This document shows, one piece after another, positions 23,256 through 33,957 of a stretch of DNA of 64,000 nt. The stretch lies in NCBI GenBank assembly GCA_031841125.1, contig CM063107.1, positions 63,003,814-63,067,813 of the forward strand, written 5' to 3'. The translations under genes were made by a program, and so were the position numbers. The notes beneath the pieces are model-generated. The model searched no databases, was not told where the DNA came from, and saw only the letters and a program-made list of their open reading frames with translations. This DNA is from Acanthococcus lagerstroemiae (Eukaryota; Arthropoda; Insecta; Hemiptera; Eriococcidae). How positions within the stretch are numbered: the first letter of the stretch is position 1; each line of letters begins with the position of its first letter.

Positions 23256-24000
23256 CTTAGTTCAGATTTTTTTAAGGTTCATTACGAATTACGACTTACT
23301 GACTTTTAGATTCTTCCAGACTTGTTAAAGACTCCACAAGACTTCCTCAACGTTTTCGTGGCTATGTTTCAAAATCTACAAGATTTTCCCGGACACGTTC
23401 GAGACTCAAGACCGGATTAAGGGAAACCTTGGTGCGCAGAAGGAGGGAATTATCCTGAAATAGTTTAGGATAGGTTAGGAATACCAAATGTGGGGTTTTC
23501 AAGGGCCTCATAGTTCATCTCTAACTTCGAAGTTGGAAACTGTGCAAAGTACTACCCAAGGACAAAACTATGAGGGTATGAGGGTTGACCCCCCCCCCCA
23601 GAATTTGGCAGTCGGCAAATTTTGAAACTCTTAATTTGAATATTTCATTTTTTAAGAACGTTTGTTTGTTTGTTTGTTTGGTTTTTTTTTTTTTAAATTA
23701 AAAAAATATTTTCATCGAAAAATCGGCACAATTTCAATTCTTTACAAATTTTGTCGGCGATTAGTTTAAAAAAAAATATTTGTCGGCAAATTTCTCTTGC
23801 CCCCACCCCAAACTGAAAGTCAAGTTTTGTCTGTGGTACTACCTATTTCTCCAGGTCCTTTAAAAGTCCCCCAAAAAATTGAGAGCATAAAAATGATCCA
23901 AGTAGTTTGAACGTGGACCGGGGGGGGAGTAGGAACCATGTAATTGTTACACATGCACAATTGCATTTCGAGGATTGTTTCCTGGATCGGTCAGTGGTAC

Positions 24001-24162
24001 AGGTGGTGTAGCTAGGGGTTTCCCAAAGGGGGGGGGGGCACAATAAGGTTTTTAAGGGAGAAAATGTCAAAAATTGATGTATTTTTTAAAAATCGCCGGT
24101 ATTAGAGAACTATTTAAAAATATTGCGGGGGCACGTGCCCCCCTCCCGACGCTACGTCACTG
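24001..24162. mobile_element. Short G-rich hAT MITE, 162 bp, 8-bp TSD
   Basis: Ends AGGTGGTGTAGC and (reversed) CAGTGACGTAGCG, flanked by agtggtac at 23993-24000 and 24163-24170. Contains a 10-base G run on the left and complementary cccccctccc on the right, so it can form a hairpin. Confidence 0.75.
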
Positions 24163-24250
24163 AGTGGTACCATTAGAGTGCTATTAGACAGCTGTGGAAG
24201 AGATTGAAATTAAGTATATGCCCTTATAAAGCGTAGGTCTCTGAAAGGTG

Positions 24251-24550
24251 AGCTCAAACAATAAATCCTAAAATTCTAATTAAAATTATAGCATAAATTA
24301 TTATATTAAATTTTTCTAAGAATTTCTATTTTTCCCTTTTCTTGATTTAAAATTGGTGATATTAAACCAAATCCTGGTAAAATTAAAATTCAAACTTCTG
24401 GATGTCCAAAAAATCAAAATAAATGTTGAAAAATAATTGGATTACCACTTCCTAATGGATTAAAAAATATTGTTGATATAATATAGTTTAAAATAATTAT
24501 TGTAATAGCTCTAGCTCATACTGGAATTGATAAAATTAATCCTAAATTAA
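24251..24550 (-). pseudogene. COX1: NUMT: nuclear copy of mitochondrial cox1 fragment
   Basis: Minus-strand reading with the invertebrate mitochondrial code gives FFNPLGSGNPIIFQHLFWFF, GHPEVWILILPGFGLMSPIL and, after a frameshift, MIYAMILISILGFIVWA. This is the cytochrome c oxidase subunit I segment spanning the HLFWFFGHPEV helix, whose conserved His residues bind CuB and are cross-linked to Tyr in the working enzyme. Here PEVY is PEVW (TGA), so that Tyr is lost. TGA codons at Trp positions and AGA at Ser show mitochondrial origin, and the 300-bp length, frameshift and nuclear surroundings make it a NUMT. DPAGGGDP is changed to NPLGSGNP, so the donor mitochondrion or the copy is diverged. Confidence 0.92.
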
Positions 24551-25661
24551 GCGCTGAGAACTTCTAAAAATTCCAAAATATGCAAAAATATTTCTTCCCA
24601 AAACAAGGCAACATGGGTATCAAAACACGGGATTTTTTCAGAAAAATCGAACGAAACAGCATCTGACTCAAAAAATGAATAATCTAAATAAAACTGAAAA
24701 AAAAACATAAAATTTAGAACTTAGCCAGAAAAAGACTAGGTCGTTTGAAAACCCAAGCATTTGCGCAGTGTGACCTTCCGCCTACAATTGACTGATTTCT
24801 CCTGCAGTTGAATTTGTAGGCAACTTTTGATACACGACAATTTGGGTCCTATTATTAACGTGACAATGATTTATATGTAGTAGAACATCAGGAGGATACG
24901 ACCAAATACGATCAGCGGAAGATAAATGAATGTATTAGGAGATGAAAATCCCAAAATCGGTGCTAAATGATGGTCAACGGCTGTGTTTCGAAGATTTAAG
25001 CATATTATGTCAAATTGTACATTGTTACGATTGAATTGCTCGGTTATTACCGATCAGCTGTACTGCCAAGGCCGAATTAGAAAATTTGGAGAATCCAGGG
25101 TCCAGAACTGGTCATAGTCTTAATTTCTCTAAATTTTAGGACGAAGAAAAACAGCATATCAAAAATTAACACTTTTTTGAAATGCGTCAAAGATACTTCA
25201 TTTTTTATGATTTTTGATATTTTACTGGTGGAGGGCCTGGGTCCTTGTGGACATACCCCTAAACACGGTCCTGTGTATACTGTACTGCGTCCAGTATTAA
25301 TGGTGAATCTTTTAATGTTATCTGATGTTTGCTGAAATGTCATATGATCTTGGAAGAGTTTTGTTATTTTTATGTTTAATTATTTTGGTGTATGTACTGC
25401 TGTTCTTTTTGATTACAAGCATATTTCTTTTAGGTTGAATTTTGATTTTTTTAAAAAAAAAGTTGAGGTCTTTTGAGGCACGTTTTGCTGATGTTGAAGG
25501 TTGAACCGTTACGGACGAATGGCAGAGCGGGAGCGAATTGGCGATATTAATTACCGGGAAATTTCTCGGTGGGCTGGTTCAGTTCATAAGATTTGTGCCG
25601 GTATATTTGGAAGTTTTGGGCTACCGTACTGACTGGAAGGGAAAGGAAACACGACGGGTGA

Positions 25662-26027
25662 CAAGGACGTACCGATAGGGGGTAGGGAGCAACTTACAAC
25701 TCCCCGTAGAAATTTTTCACTCAGCAGTTGGGAAAATTTATCATTTCAGTCAGGTGGAGTTGGAAAAATCCAACAAGTCAAAAGTTTTTTTTTATTTATT
25801 TTTTTTGCTTTCCTTGGCACCTGGGAATTGAGTTGAGAAGTTGGAAAAATCCAAGTCAGAAGGTGTTTTTTTTTTTGCTTGCTTTGGCATCTGGGAATTG
25901 AGTTGAGAAGTTGGGAAAATCCAACAAGTCAGAAGGTGTTTTTTCTTCTTCGACATTTAGGAATTTTGAGTTGGGTCATCAGTTAAAAAAATCCAATAAG
26001 TCAATCAAAAGTTTTTTTTGTTTTTTG
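25662..26027. mobile_element. hAT-type MITE with internal minisatellite, truncated by assembly gap
   Basis: Begins CAAGGACGTACCGATAGGGG then aaatttttcactcagcagtt, as at the right end of 55258-55614. The interior has three to four tandem units of about 80 bp built on 'gttgggaaaatccaacaagt', 'cagaaggtgtttttt' and 'ctgggaattgagttgag'. The right end disappears into the run of N. Confidence 0.8.
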
Positions 26028-26527
26028 NNNNNNNNNNNNNNNNNNNNNNNNNNNNNNNNNNNNNNNNNNNNNNNNNNNNNNNNNNNNNNNNNNNNNNNNN
26101 NNNNNNNNNNNNNNNNNNNNNNNNNNNNNNNNNNNNNNNNNNNNNNNNNNNNNNNNNNNNNNNNNNNNNNNNNNNNNNNNNNNNNNNNNNNNNNNNNNNN
26201 NNNNNNNNNNNNNNNNNNNNNNNNNNNNNNNNNNNNNNNNNNNNNNNNNNNNNNNNNNNNNNNNNNNNNNNNNNNNNNNNNNNNNNNNNNNNNNNNNNNN
26301 NNNNNNNNNNNNNNNNNNNNNNNNNNNNNNNNNNNNNNNNNNNNNNNNNNNNNNNNNNNNNNNNNNNNNNNNNNNNNNNNNNNNNNNNNNNNNNNNNNNN
26401 NNNNNNNNNNNNNNNNNNNNNNNNNNNNNNNNNNNNNNNNNNNNNNNNNNNNNNNNNNNNNNNNNNNNNNNNNNNNNNNNNNNNNNNNNNNNNNNNNNNN
26501 NNNNNNNNNNNNNNNNNNNNNNNNNNN
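26028..26527. other. Assembly gap of exactly 500 N
   Basis: Exactly 500 N, a conventional placeholder for unknown length. It sits inside the minisatellite part of a MITE; sequence to the right does not resume the element. Open frames crossing it are artefacts. Confidence 0.99.
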
Positions 26528-28640
26528 GGCGAAAAAGGATTTCCATGCGAATTTCGAGTTCAGATTTTAAGTCATTCTAGATTGTTAAACACTGTTTTTC
26601 ATCGGAGTGTAGACCTATACATTTGACCTTCTCATCAAAATTTTCAGAACTTGATTCCAAATCATTGTTTTTCTTCTTCAGTATAAAATTATAAATTTTT
26701 TATTCGAAGTTCAGTTCTAGAATGAAAAAATTATTTCCTCCAAATTTTAATGTCAGATTTGAAAGAAGCATAAAATTTTTTTCGTCCGATAGGCGCAAGG
26801 TCGGAGTTTCAACTTTTTTTGTAATTTTCAGGATGAGAAAACATTTTTGTCGAAATTTTAATTAATCAAAGCGAAGGACAGGTTTAGAAAACTATATTTG
26901 CACGATGGTGTGAAATAAGAGGAAACCAAGGCTTACTTTGTCTTCATCGGCTAGTTTAGGGAAAACCAGTGTCTAACCAAATACTCGAAATCTAAACGAA
27001 ATATTAGCCCGGTAACCTATTTTTTTAAATTTCTTGCCCATTTGCGGATATTGAAGAAATAAGTCTACAAAAAACCACCCATATTGCTTTTTTGGCCACT
27101 TCAAATGCCTTTTACAAGAAAATCGTGCTCGATGAAATATTTTAATTACGAATTAGGATTTCATGTGAAATGAAATACTGTATTAAATTCACAGAAATCA
27201 GAAAAAGGTCAACATTTGTCGCTTAGCGTATTGGTTCAAGTTGAAAAAATGAGTTCTCATTAGCCAACTAGTTAAATAATTCTACATAATATTTATGAGA
27301 AAAAAAATTAGAAAGTTAGTTAAAGTCGATGAACTTTGTTAGGTGCATTGACACTTTAAAACTTTCTTACTTCTGAAATTCTGAGAGGGTATTAGACTAG
27401 CGAGGTGACGAGAATTTGAGAATCAGTTTTTGTACTCGAATCTATTTTTCTGTCCAAACTCAATTTTTAGGATTTTTAAATGCAAAATTGCAAACTTCTT
27501 TCATGAGAAGTAAACTTTAACGTAATTTAATGAACTGAAGAATTCTTCAAAAAATGATTATACACTTTTTCCCAGCTCCCAAAATGCACTGGACATTTTT
27601 AAATTCCTTAAAAGAAAATTATTTAAATTTGGAATTTTACCCTGTCTTGAGCTCTCGAATCAAAATTGCATGATACTTTACGAATCAGTCTTTTCGGTTT
27701 TATATTTTCAAGGGGCGAGATTAACACGGTACCCAGTAGGGTCTACACCCTGTTTCGGTAGGCTACTGAAAGGGAACGGGTTTTCAATTTTTATTATTTC
27801 TTTTCGGGCTCGAAAACTGCTCGGTTTTCTAGATTCCCAAGAAATACACGAAGACATAGTTCTCGTCCAAGATTCTAAATTTGGTGGGCTTCCCAATACC
27901 CTCTCCTCTTTGATGGGCTTTCGAAAGCTTTTTCTCCCATTCATTATTTATTACTTAGCTCAAATCGGCAAAGCTGTGAAATTTTCCAAATTACGTATGA
28001 AAATAAGTGCAAAATGAAAAATACAATAAAGTCACTGACCCAAAACAATTTACAGTGTTTTGAACTTTCATGCTCGTTTATTATCCATCGGAGTTCGTCC
28101 TTCTGGAGTGTTGAACACGTGAAACACTATCCACAAGGACACAGAAGTAACCAAAAATGTGGACACTTCCTCTTTTTTTAGAGGGGGGGGGGTGAAGTCT
28201 TATATTGGTATATTAAGTTAATATGGAAATTATTTCAATAAAACAGTTTCTCAAGAATAACAGAGCTTAATAAAATTCAAGTAGACGTGCTAAATGAATG
28301 TACGTATTACGAAATATTGACTTTATTCGGAGGGCGTGTCCCAATGTTCAGTCGAGATGGCGGTGATATAAACGCACACGTGAAATATTGACTAAACATT
28401 AAGGTAAATTAATGTAATACTGAAAATCAACGGCTAAGAAAATCTATCGGATTTGGAAATTTTGCAAATTTGAATTTCGGATTGGATATGAGCGACGTAC
28501 TTGATGGTAATTTTGAACTTTAAAAGGAAAAAACTCGCCGTTTTTCGAGTTTACTGGAATACTTTACATTCCTTTCTCCATCCAATGCTAAAACTTCTTT
28601 CTTTTATGTCATCTTCCTTCGACACGTGGCGTCTATGGCA
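26528..28640. other. No gene recognised; degenerate AT-rich repeat phrases
   Basis: Contains phrases like 'aaaactcaatttttaggatt' and 'cttcaaattttaatgtcag' similar to 1694-2650. A 115-codon open frame at 27670-28017 has an equally long antisense frame and no domain I recognise. A 9-base G run with aggggggggg near 28185 and a CAGGGACGCAACCAG start near 28639 look like partial MITEs. Confidence 0.4.
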
Positions 28641-28719
28641 GGGACGCAACCAGAACTTTTTTTGGTGGGGGCTAGAATTTAGAAAAAAAACCTAAACAGG
28701 GGTGAAAGCTCGATTTGGT

Positions 28720-29700
28720 ACCTACATAAGGTAACCTAGCCAATAACGGGCACCTCACCTATAATGGACAATTTAGATTTCAGTTGTTTATTTTAAGATT
28801 TCTAAACGCTAATTGGCAACACTGATTATGCCAGTTTATCTTTCCAACATAGTTGTCTTCATTGACTGCCCTAAAACCATAAAAAGTTGGACCATTTTCG
28901 TGATAATAATTTTTGTTTGAAAAAAAGGATGACTGCAGTCAAAGTTTTCCGCAGCCGTTAAAAAATAATTAAGGAACGAAGGAAATTTCTAGTTTCGATA
29001 AATTGAGTGATAATGCAGATTTTATTATGCGGTAAGTACCAGTGCACATTATTGAAGTTATGCTTTGATATGCGATACTGGATTCATGGGTAAATGTAAT
29101 GGATGCCTTCAGAGTACAAATGCCCATTATGGGGTTACCAGAATTTGTCATCCGTCCAGTAATGGTCTGTGTATGCCCATTATTAGGAACAGTCAAAGAT
29201 AATCCAAATTCCAGTAATGGGGGCACGGTGCTAATAATCATTGTTTTGGTATTATCAGGACGTTTTTTCTTTCACAGTTCGCACTTATAGAGCTTGCATG
29301 TGTTTCTAATAAGCCAAGGTTGCCTAATATGGACCCTCGATTATCTCCGATGTTCTTAGCACTCTCTGGCCGGAAAAATATATGTTGTACAGTTCAAGTC
29401 ACAGGTCAAATCCATCCAAAAAGTAGTATCCCGCAATGCCGCAAGCCAATAAAAAATTTAGTGCAGAAAGACGAAAATTGATAATCGAACTTTTTTTGGG
29501 GTCTCATGTTTTCAGCTATAATTTTCAACAAAAAAAAACTGGTATAAAATTTTTCAGATTCATATGAAGTAGTTCATTTCAAGCCCACTTATTAAAAATA
29601 CATTTTTCTTTGTGTCCATTATTGGGTTCCTTCCCATTACTGGATTTTCGAATTTTTCAGTGCTCATTATTAGCCAAAATTATGGTTTTAGGATTGTCGA
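28720..29700. repeat. Region rich in CCATTATTGGG-type motifs, possible old TIR element
   Basis: Variants of 'ccaataacggg', 'cccattattagg', 'cccattatgggg' and 'gtccattattggg' appear at least eight times in about 950 bp. Outer copies (agccaataacgggcacctc and, reversed, ggctaataatgagcactg) are inverted. No coding. Confidence 0.4.
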
Positions 29701-30002
29701 CAGAACTGTGGGTGGAGGGGGTAAAACAACAAATGTCATGAATCAGTAAACATTTTATTGTTGAGCAACATAGAAAAGGCAAAAATGTTTGTCTCAGTTT
29801 TTTTTTAGGAGGGGGGGGGACTCAATATTTTTTACGAAGAATCCTGGGATTTTTTAACAGGCTTGGTTGGCAGCACTGGCAACCAGTTCCATATTTATTC
29901 AGTTAGGTAGTAGTCGACTCATACATACTTAATTAGATATATTATATTTCATTTTTCAGGATTTAATTAATAGAAGAAAAAAATTAGAGTTGATCGTACA
30001 TA

Positions 30003-31273
30003 GGTCGTTTCAGAAGTAAGGTCACACTGTATATAAAACGCCAGGAAAGTGGTAACACTGAATCAACTGAGAATGAAAATGTTTGTTATAGGCTTCTGCG
30101 AACAGAGTGCACAATGTGCAGTTACTAGTTGGTATTGTATACTGTGTAAAATCGAGCAAAACGAGGAATGCGAGGATGTAGGTACAGTCCGTCCAATTTT
30201 TATGATTGAGAAATTCGAGCTGTAATAAAATTTTTAAACGCTGAACTCAGCAGCGTAGGGCAGTGATAATATCATGACTGCCGCCACGTCTACAAATAGA
30301 TTGAACACTTCAATAAAGGGCAAGTAGACGCCCAGAATTGGGACTTAAACCTAAGTTGCATGTGTTGGCAGCACTGACAGTATATTCATTGTACTCTTAT
30401 CACTTTGGGGTAATTAGATCACCCCAACTGATAACAATGCTCACAAAACATTTACCTATGGTAGTGCTACCTAGGCGAGGTTTAAACCCCAATGAAGAGC
30501 GAAGTGGCCGCCTACCAGATATTCTCACTGACGACTCTGTTACGTGTGTGCCCACTCTATTACAAGAAACCCGGTGATACACTATTTATGACATCCATTA
30601 CAAGATGGCGACATGTTATCTCGGCCCTGATCTGTAATCAAGAACAAACGCCCTGGATTGTTGCAGTGACAAGTGTGATTTCATGACAATGAACCGGCTC
30701 ATAAATCCCATCTCGTTCAATCCCTCCTCAAGGATATGAAATGGAACGTTTTCCGCATCTCTGTCTACCCACCAGATTTGGCCACTTCGAATTTCCATTT
30801 GTTTCTGGGGTTGAAACGCGAGCTTGAGGGTTAGGGTTTTGCGAATAAAAGTGAATTGCGCAACGCGAACGAGGCAATTAAACAGAAATTAGACGGCGCT
30901 TGGTACTCTTTCGGAATAAAAGAACTTGTATATCGATGCAACAAATGTTTGGATCGCGAGGGAGATTATATGTATGTAGAAAAATAGCAAATTTCCTCAC
31001 GAATAAACTCCTTTTTGTCTGAAGTGTTTCGGTTTTGCTTTGAGTCTTTTACAGGCGGTGTGATCTTACTTCTGAAACTACAGCACCCGGAAACAGCCGA
31101 GTACTGACATCCGCCATTTTGAGTTGCTTGGTGCCTGACAATTCATAATTCATTAAGCGAAACATTCCACATAGGGAACGTTCCTCATGTTGAATTGTGG
31201 ATCAGTGCACCAAGCAACTCAAAATGGCGGTTGTTAGTACTCGGATGTTTCTAGGTGCTCTACTGAAACGACC
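30003..31273 (+). mobile_element. Defective mariner-type transposon with nested MITEs
   Basis: Left TIR GGTCGTTTCAGAAGTAAGG (30003 on) matches the reversed right end once the MITE at 31079-31261 is removed: about 25 bp with one mismatch. The plus strand holds decayed transposase: FLNAELSSVG, HVYK, IEHFNKGQVDAQN, EERSGRLPDILTDDSV, then VYPPDLATSNFHLFLGLK and IKQKLDGAWYSFGIKELV. In working mariners the PDLAP(C/S)D block holds the third catalytic Asp; here it is Asn. Stops and frameshifts abound. A foreign block of about 139 bp (30347-30485, ttaaacct...aggtttaa ends) separates two transposase parts. Confidence 0.85.
31079..31261. mobile_element. Foldback MITE inserted in mariner right TIR
   Basis: Imperfect palindrome: tacagcacccggaaacagcc, gagtactgacatccgccatt and ttgagttgcttggtgc on the left, mirrored by gcaccaagcaactcaaaatg, gcggttgttagtactcgg and tgtttctaggtgctct on the right. 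Flanks tctgaaac (31071-31078) and actgaaac (31262-31269) form a 7-8-bp TSD made from the mariner TIR itself. Confidence 0.88.
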
Positions 31274-31452
31274 CTTGTATTGAGTATTTAGTTTTCAAGA
31301 TTTCATCTTATGTAAAAATTTTATCATGTCTCCCTTCCCTTTTAAGACCAAAATCAAAGATCCAGTAGTGGAAGCATTGAGACTGTGCAAATTGTAGAAG
31401 CGCTAGCGGCGAATAGGTATTCTCTGATAAGCGAACGGTGATCTGACATCAC

Positions 31453-32123
31453 CAGGGATTGGGAGCTGATCAGATCGGATCGCATGGGAGGAGTTGATGG
31501 TCCTTTTTTCATGCATTATAAAGAGCGAATGAAAGGGAATTTGTTTACCAAGAAGGAATCAAGGAGCGAATGAATCAAGCTAATGAATATTAAAAAGAGT
31601 GAATAAGGAGTTTGGTGGAACATTGTTCAGCAGGAGTGAATCAATGAATGAATTAATGAAATCTCTGAAAACAAAGAGCGAATTGATAAACAGCGAATTC
31701 TTAATTCAGATAAAATCTTTTTTATTTTAAATACCATAATCATAATGTCGCTTTTATTCCCTTATACTTGGGACCATTTCACATACTCCCGGCTGCCATC
31801 ACTAGAAATCAGCTTATCATATCTAGTTCGTAGATGTTGTAAGAAAAGTAACGTGGAAGAGCCGAAGGGAGCGAATGAGCGATTGAATTAAATTAATTTC
31901 CTGAAAGAGTGAATGGGATCGGATCAAATGCATAAACACTGCCTTAGAGAGCGAATGAGAGCGATTGAATGAATTACTGTAAGACGACAAAATGAATTGA
32001 GAGAGCAAATGAATTGTATTACACGTCTTCCAAAGAACGAATCGGATCCTATCAAGATTTATTACAGTTTGAAGATTTAATCAGATCGGATCGTATTCAA
32101 AAACAATGCACTCCCAATCCCTG
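31453..32123. mobile_element. hAT MITE, exact TSD, with GAGCGAATGAA array
   Basis: Starts CAGGGATTGGGAG, ends CTCCCAATCCCTG, and is flanked by identical gacatcac (31445-31452 and 32124-32131). The interior is largely built of variants of gagcgaatgaat, with atcagatcggatcg inverted near both ends. 671 bp, no coding. Confidence 0.93.
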
Positions 32124-32192
32124 GACATCACACAGCAAGTTACTGTTCTTGGTTACTGGTTAGCTAAAATACCCAATTTTTGGCCAACGAAC

Positions 32193-32410
32193 ATTTTGAC
32201 TCCCATTAGAAAAACACACGAAGCAAAGATCATTATGTTACTACCTGAGAATAAGAAATTTGTTAGTAACCAGAAGTTTATTAGCAAATGCTAAAAACCT
32301 TCTGGATTCAAAATGTATACCTTTGGTTTCTAAGAAATTTCTTATTCTCAGGTAGTGACATCGTGATCTTTGCTCTTGTGTTTTTCTTATGGGAGTCAAA
32401 GTAACCATCA
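32193..32410. mobile_element. Foldback repeat with ~90-bp arms
   Basis: Left arm 'tttgactcccattagaaaaa', 'gcaaagatcattatgttact', 'acctgagaataagaaatttg' is mirrored by 'aaatttcttattctcaggta', 'gtgacatcgtgatctttgct', 'tttcttatgggagtcaaa'. The loop is short (~40 bp). No TSD resolved. Confidence 0.75.
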
Positions 32411-32577
32411 CCGTTCACTTATCAGTTAGTTTAGTTCTGGTTTGTTGTTGTTGTTGTTGTTTGCCCAGTCCGAATAGTGAACAGTGATATTGAGTGCTCT
32501 AGGGAAATTCTAATCAGCAGAGCAAGGATTTTTATGCCCCAGAAAAGTTAAAATATGCTAGGAATAATATCACTGCT

Positions 32578-32768
32578 ACTAGAAGGAAGAGTGGAAGGAA
32601 AGAATTGGGTAGGTCGACAAAGATTCCAGTACCTATGTTCAACAGATAATCAAGGATGTGAAGTGTAAGTTTTATTACCAAATGAAATAACTTGCACAAG
32701 ATAGGGAGAAATGGAGAGCTGCATCAAACCGGTTGTAAGACTGATAACCTTATCATCATCATATAATA
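32578..32768 (+). mobile_element. LINE ORF2 C-terminal and 3' end
   Basis: Encodes EGRVEGK...GRQRFQYL, QIIKDVKCKFYYQMK and LAQDREKWRAASNRL followed by a stop, the C-terminal signature of RTE/L1-type arthropod LINEs, then an (atc)n-like 3' tail (atcatcatcata). Frameshifts separate the blocks. Heavily 5' truncated. Confidence 0.75.
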
Positions 32769-33362
32769 TGTGGCAGTTTCTATAAAAAGGGGTAACTTTG
32801 TCGATCGATCGAAGTCTCAGAAAACATGGAAAAAGAAAAACAATATTTTTTGGTTGATTTCTATAGAAAAAACATCGCAATTACGAAGAGACAAAATTTA
32901 CGCGCATGAGAGAGAAGAGGGAGAGAGAGAAAGAGAATGAGAAAAGAATGCGAAATGCGAATGTCTGCGTTTGCTTCTTTGGGGTTTTTCGGAGCTCACA
33001 AATAAATCCGATGTTCTGAATTAATTGTTACCACACAGAAGAGCGAAAAATTACCTTTCCAACAAACCGTCGTTGAGGCTGGTAACGTGATTCCGCGGCG
33101 AGTTAGGGTAAAGGGCAGCTTGACGGAGTAGACGGAGTGGGAGAAAAATGTGTGTCCAACTTTAAACGCGGTTTTCCCAAAAACGTATTCTCGCGCGTTC
33201 TTGTTACACTCATCTTTGACCCCTTGTATCTCTGGAACAAAAAACGCTACAAATCTCGCCGATAGCTCGTTGGAATGGGCATTCGTTCCTCTATTACATA
33301 CTGTTCATAACTCAAAATTCGTCGGATCGACAAAGTTACCCCTTTTTATAGAAACTGCCACA
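32769..33362. mobile_element. TIR element with TA target site (TGTGGCAGTTTC ends)
   Basis: Left TGTGGCAGTTTCTATAAAAA, with ggggtaactttgtcgat next, is mirrored on the right with at least 38 matching bases, bordered by TA on both sides. 594 bp, no transposase. The same end recurs at 56748, where only one end is present. TA TSD and end length suggest a Tc1/mariner-mobilised MITE. Confidence 0.85.
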
Positions 33363-33957
33363 TATATGCATTATGGGAGCTCAAAATATGCAAAAATATG
33401 CACTATGAAGCTCAAATATGCAATATATGTAAAATCAACATGGGTATCCTTGAGAAGGATTTTTTGACTAGAATAACATGGTAACACTGAAATGGTGGAA
33501 AATTGCTCATTCAAGTAGTACAGCTGAAGCTTCCAAAATATTAAACACATGAGACATGAGATAGGCTAGGAAATTCCAGGTACGAAAATACATTCGCGAT
33601 GTTAGTAGTTGATTCTAAAATGCCTCAACTACTAGGGAAAAAATAATATTACACGAAAAAAAATTTTGGGTTATTTCTTACAGGTTTGTCACATTTATAA
33701 ACAGAATAATCACTAAAAAAAACGACAATTTCGACATAAATTTGGGAAATATGCTGTAAAAAGCTAAAATATGACGGAATATGCCCTTAAACGTCCCAAA
33801 CATGCAAAAATAAGTATTTTAGCCTCAAATATGCAAAATATTCACTATCAAATGGGGCTCATTTCTTAGGAAATTTTACAAATCGTTCCGCTGCAAAAAA
33901 TATACCATCATGTGTATAACGCAGGAAATATGCAATTTCATAAAAATCCTTGCTCTG

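Larger units (their letters stand above)
32518..33957. mobile_element. hAT non-autonomous element, 1.44 kb, 19-bp TIR
   Basis: Ends CAGAGCAAGGATTTTTATG and its exact reverse complement. Flanks ctaatcag (32510-32517) and ttaatcag (33958-33965) agree at seven of eight. Subterminal atatgc/gcaaaatatgc words are repeated many times on the right (33370-33940), typical of hAT transposase-binding arrays. Two other elements lie inside it (32578-32768 and 32769-33362). Confidence 0.88.

Noticed and set aside
25911..26626. Three long open frames of 180-219 codons
   Set aside because: They run through the 500-N gap and consist almost wholly of undetermined residues.
27670..28017. 115-codon open frame as a gene
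   Set aside because: The opposite strand is also open over most of it, composition matches the surrounding degenerate repeat, and no domain is visible.
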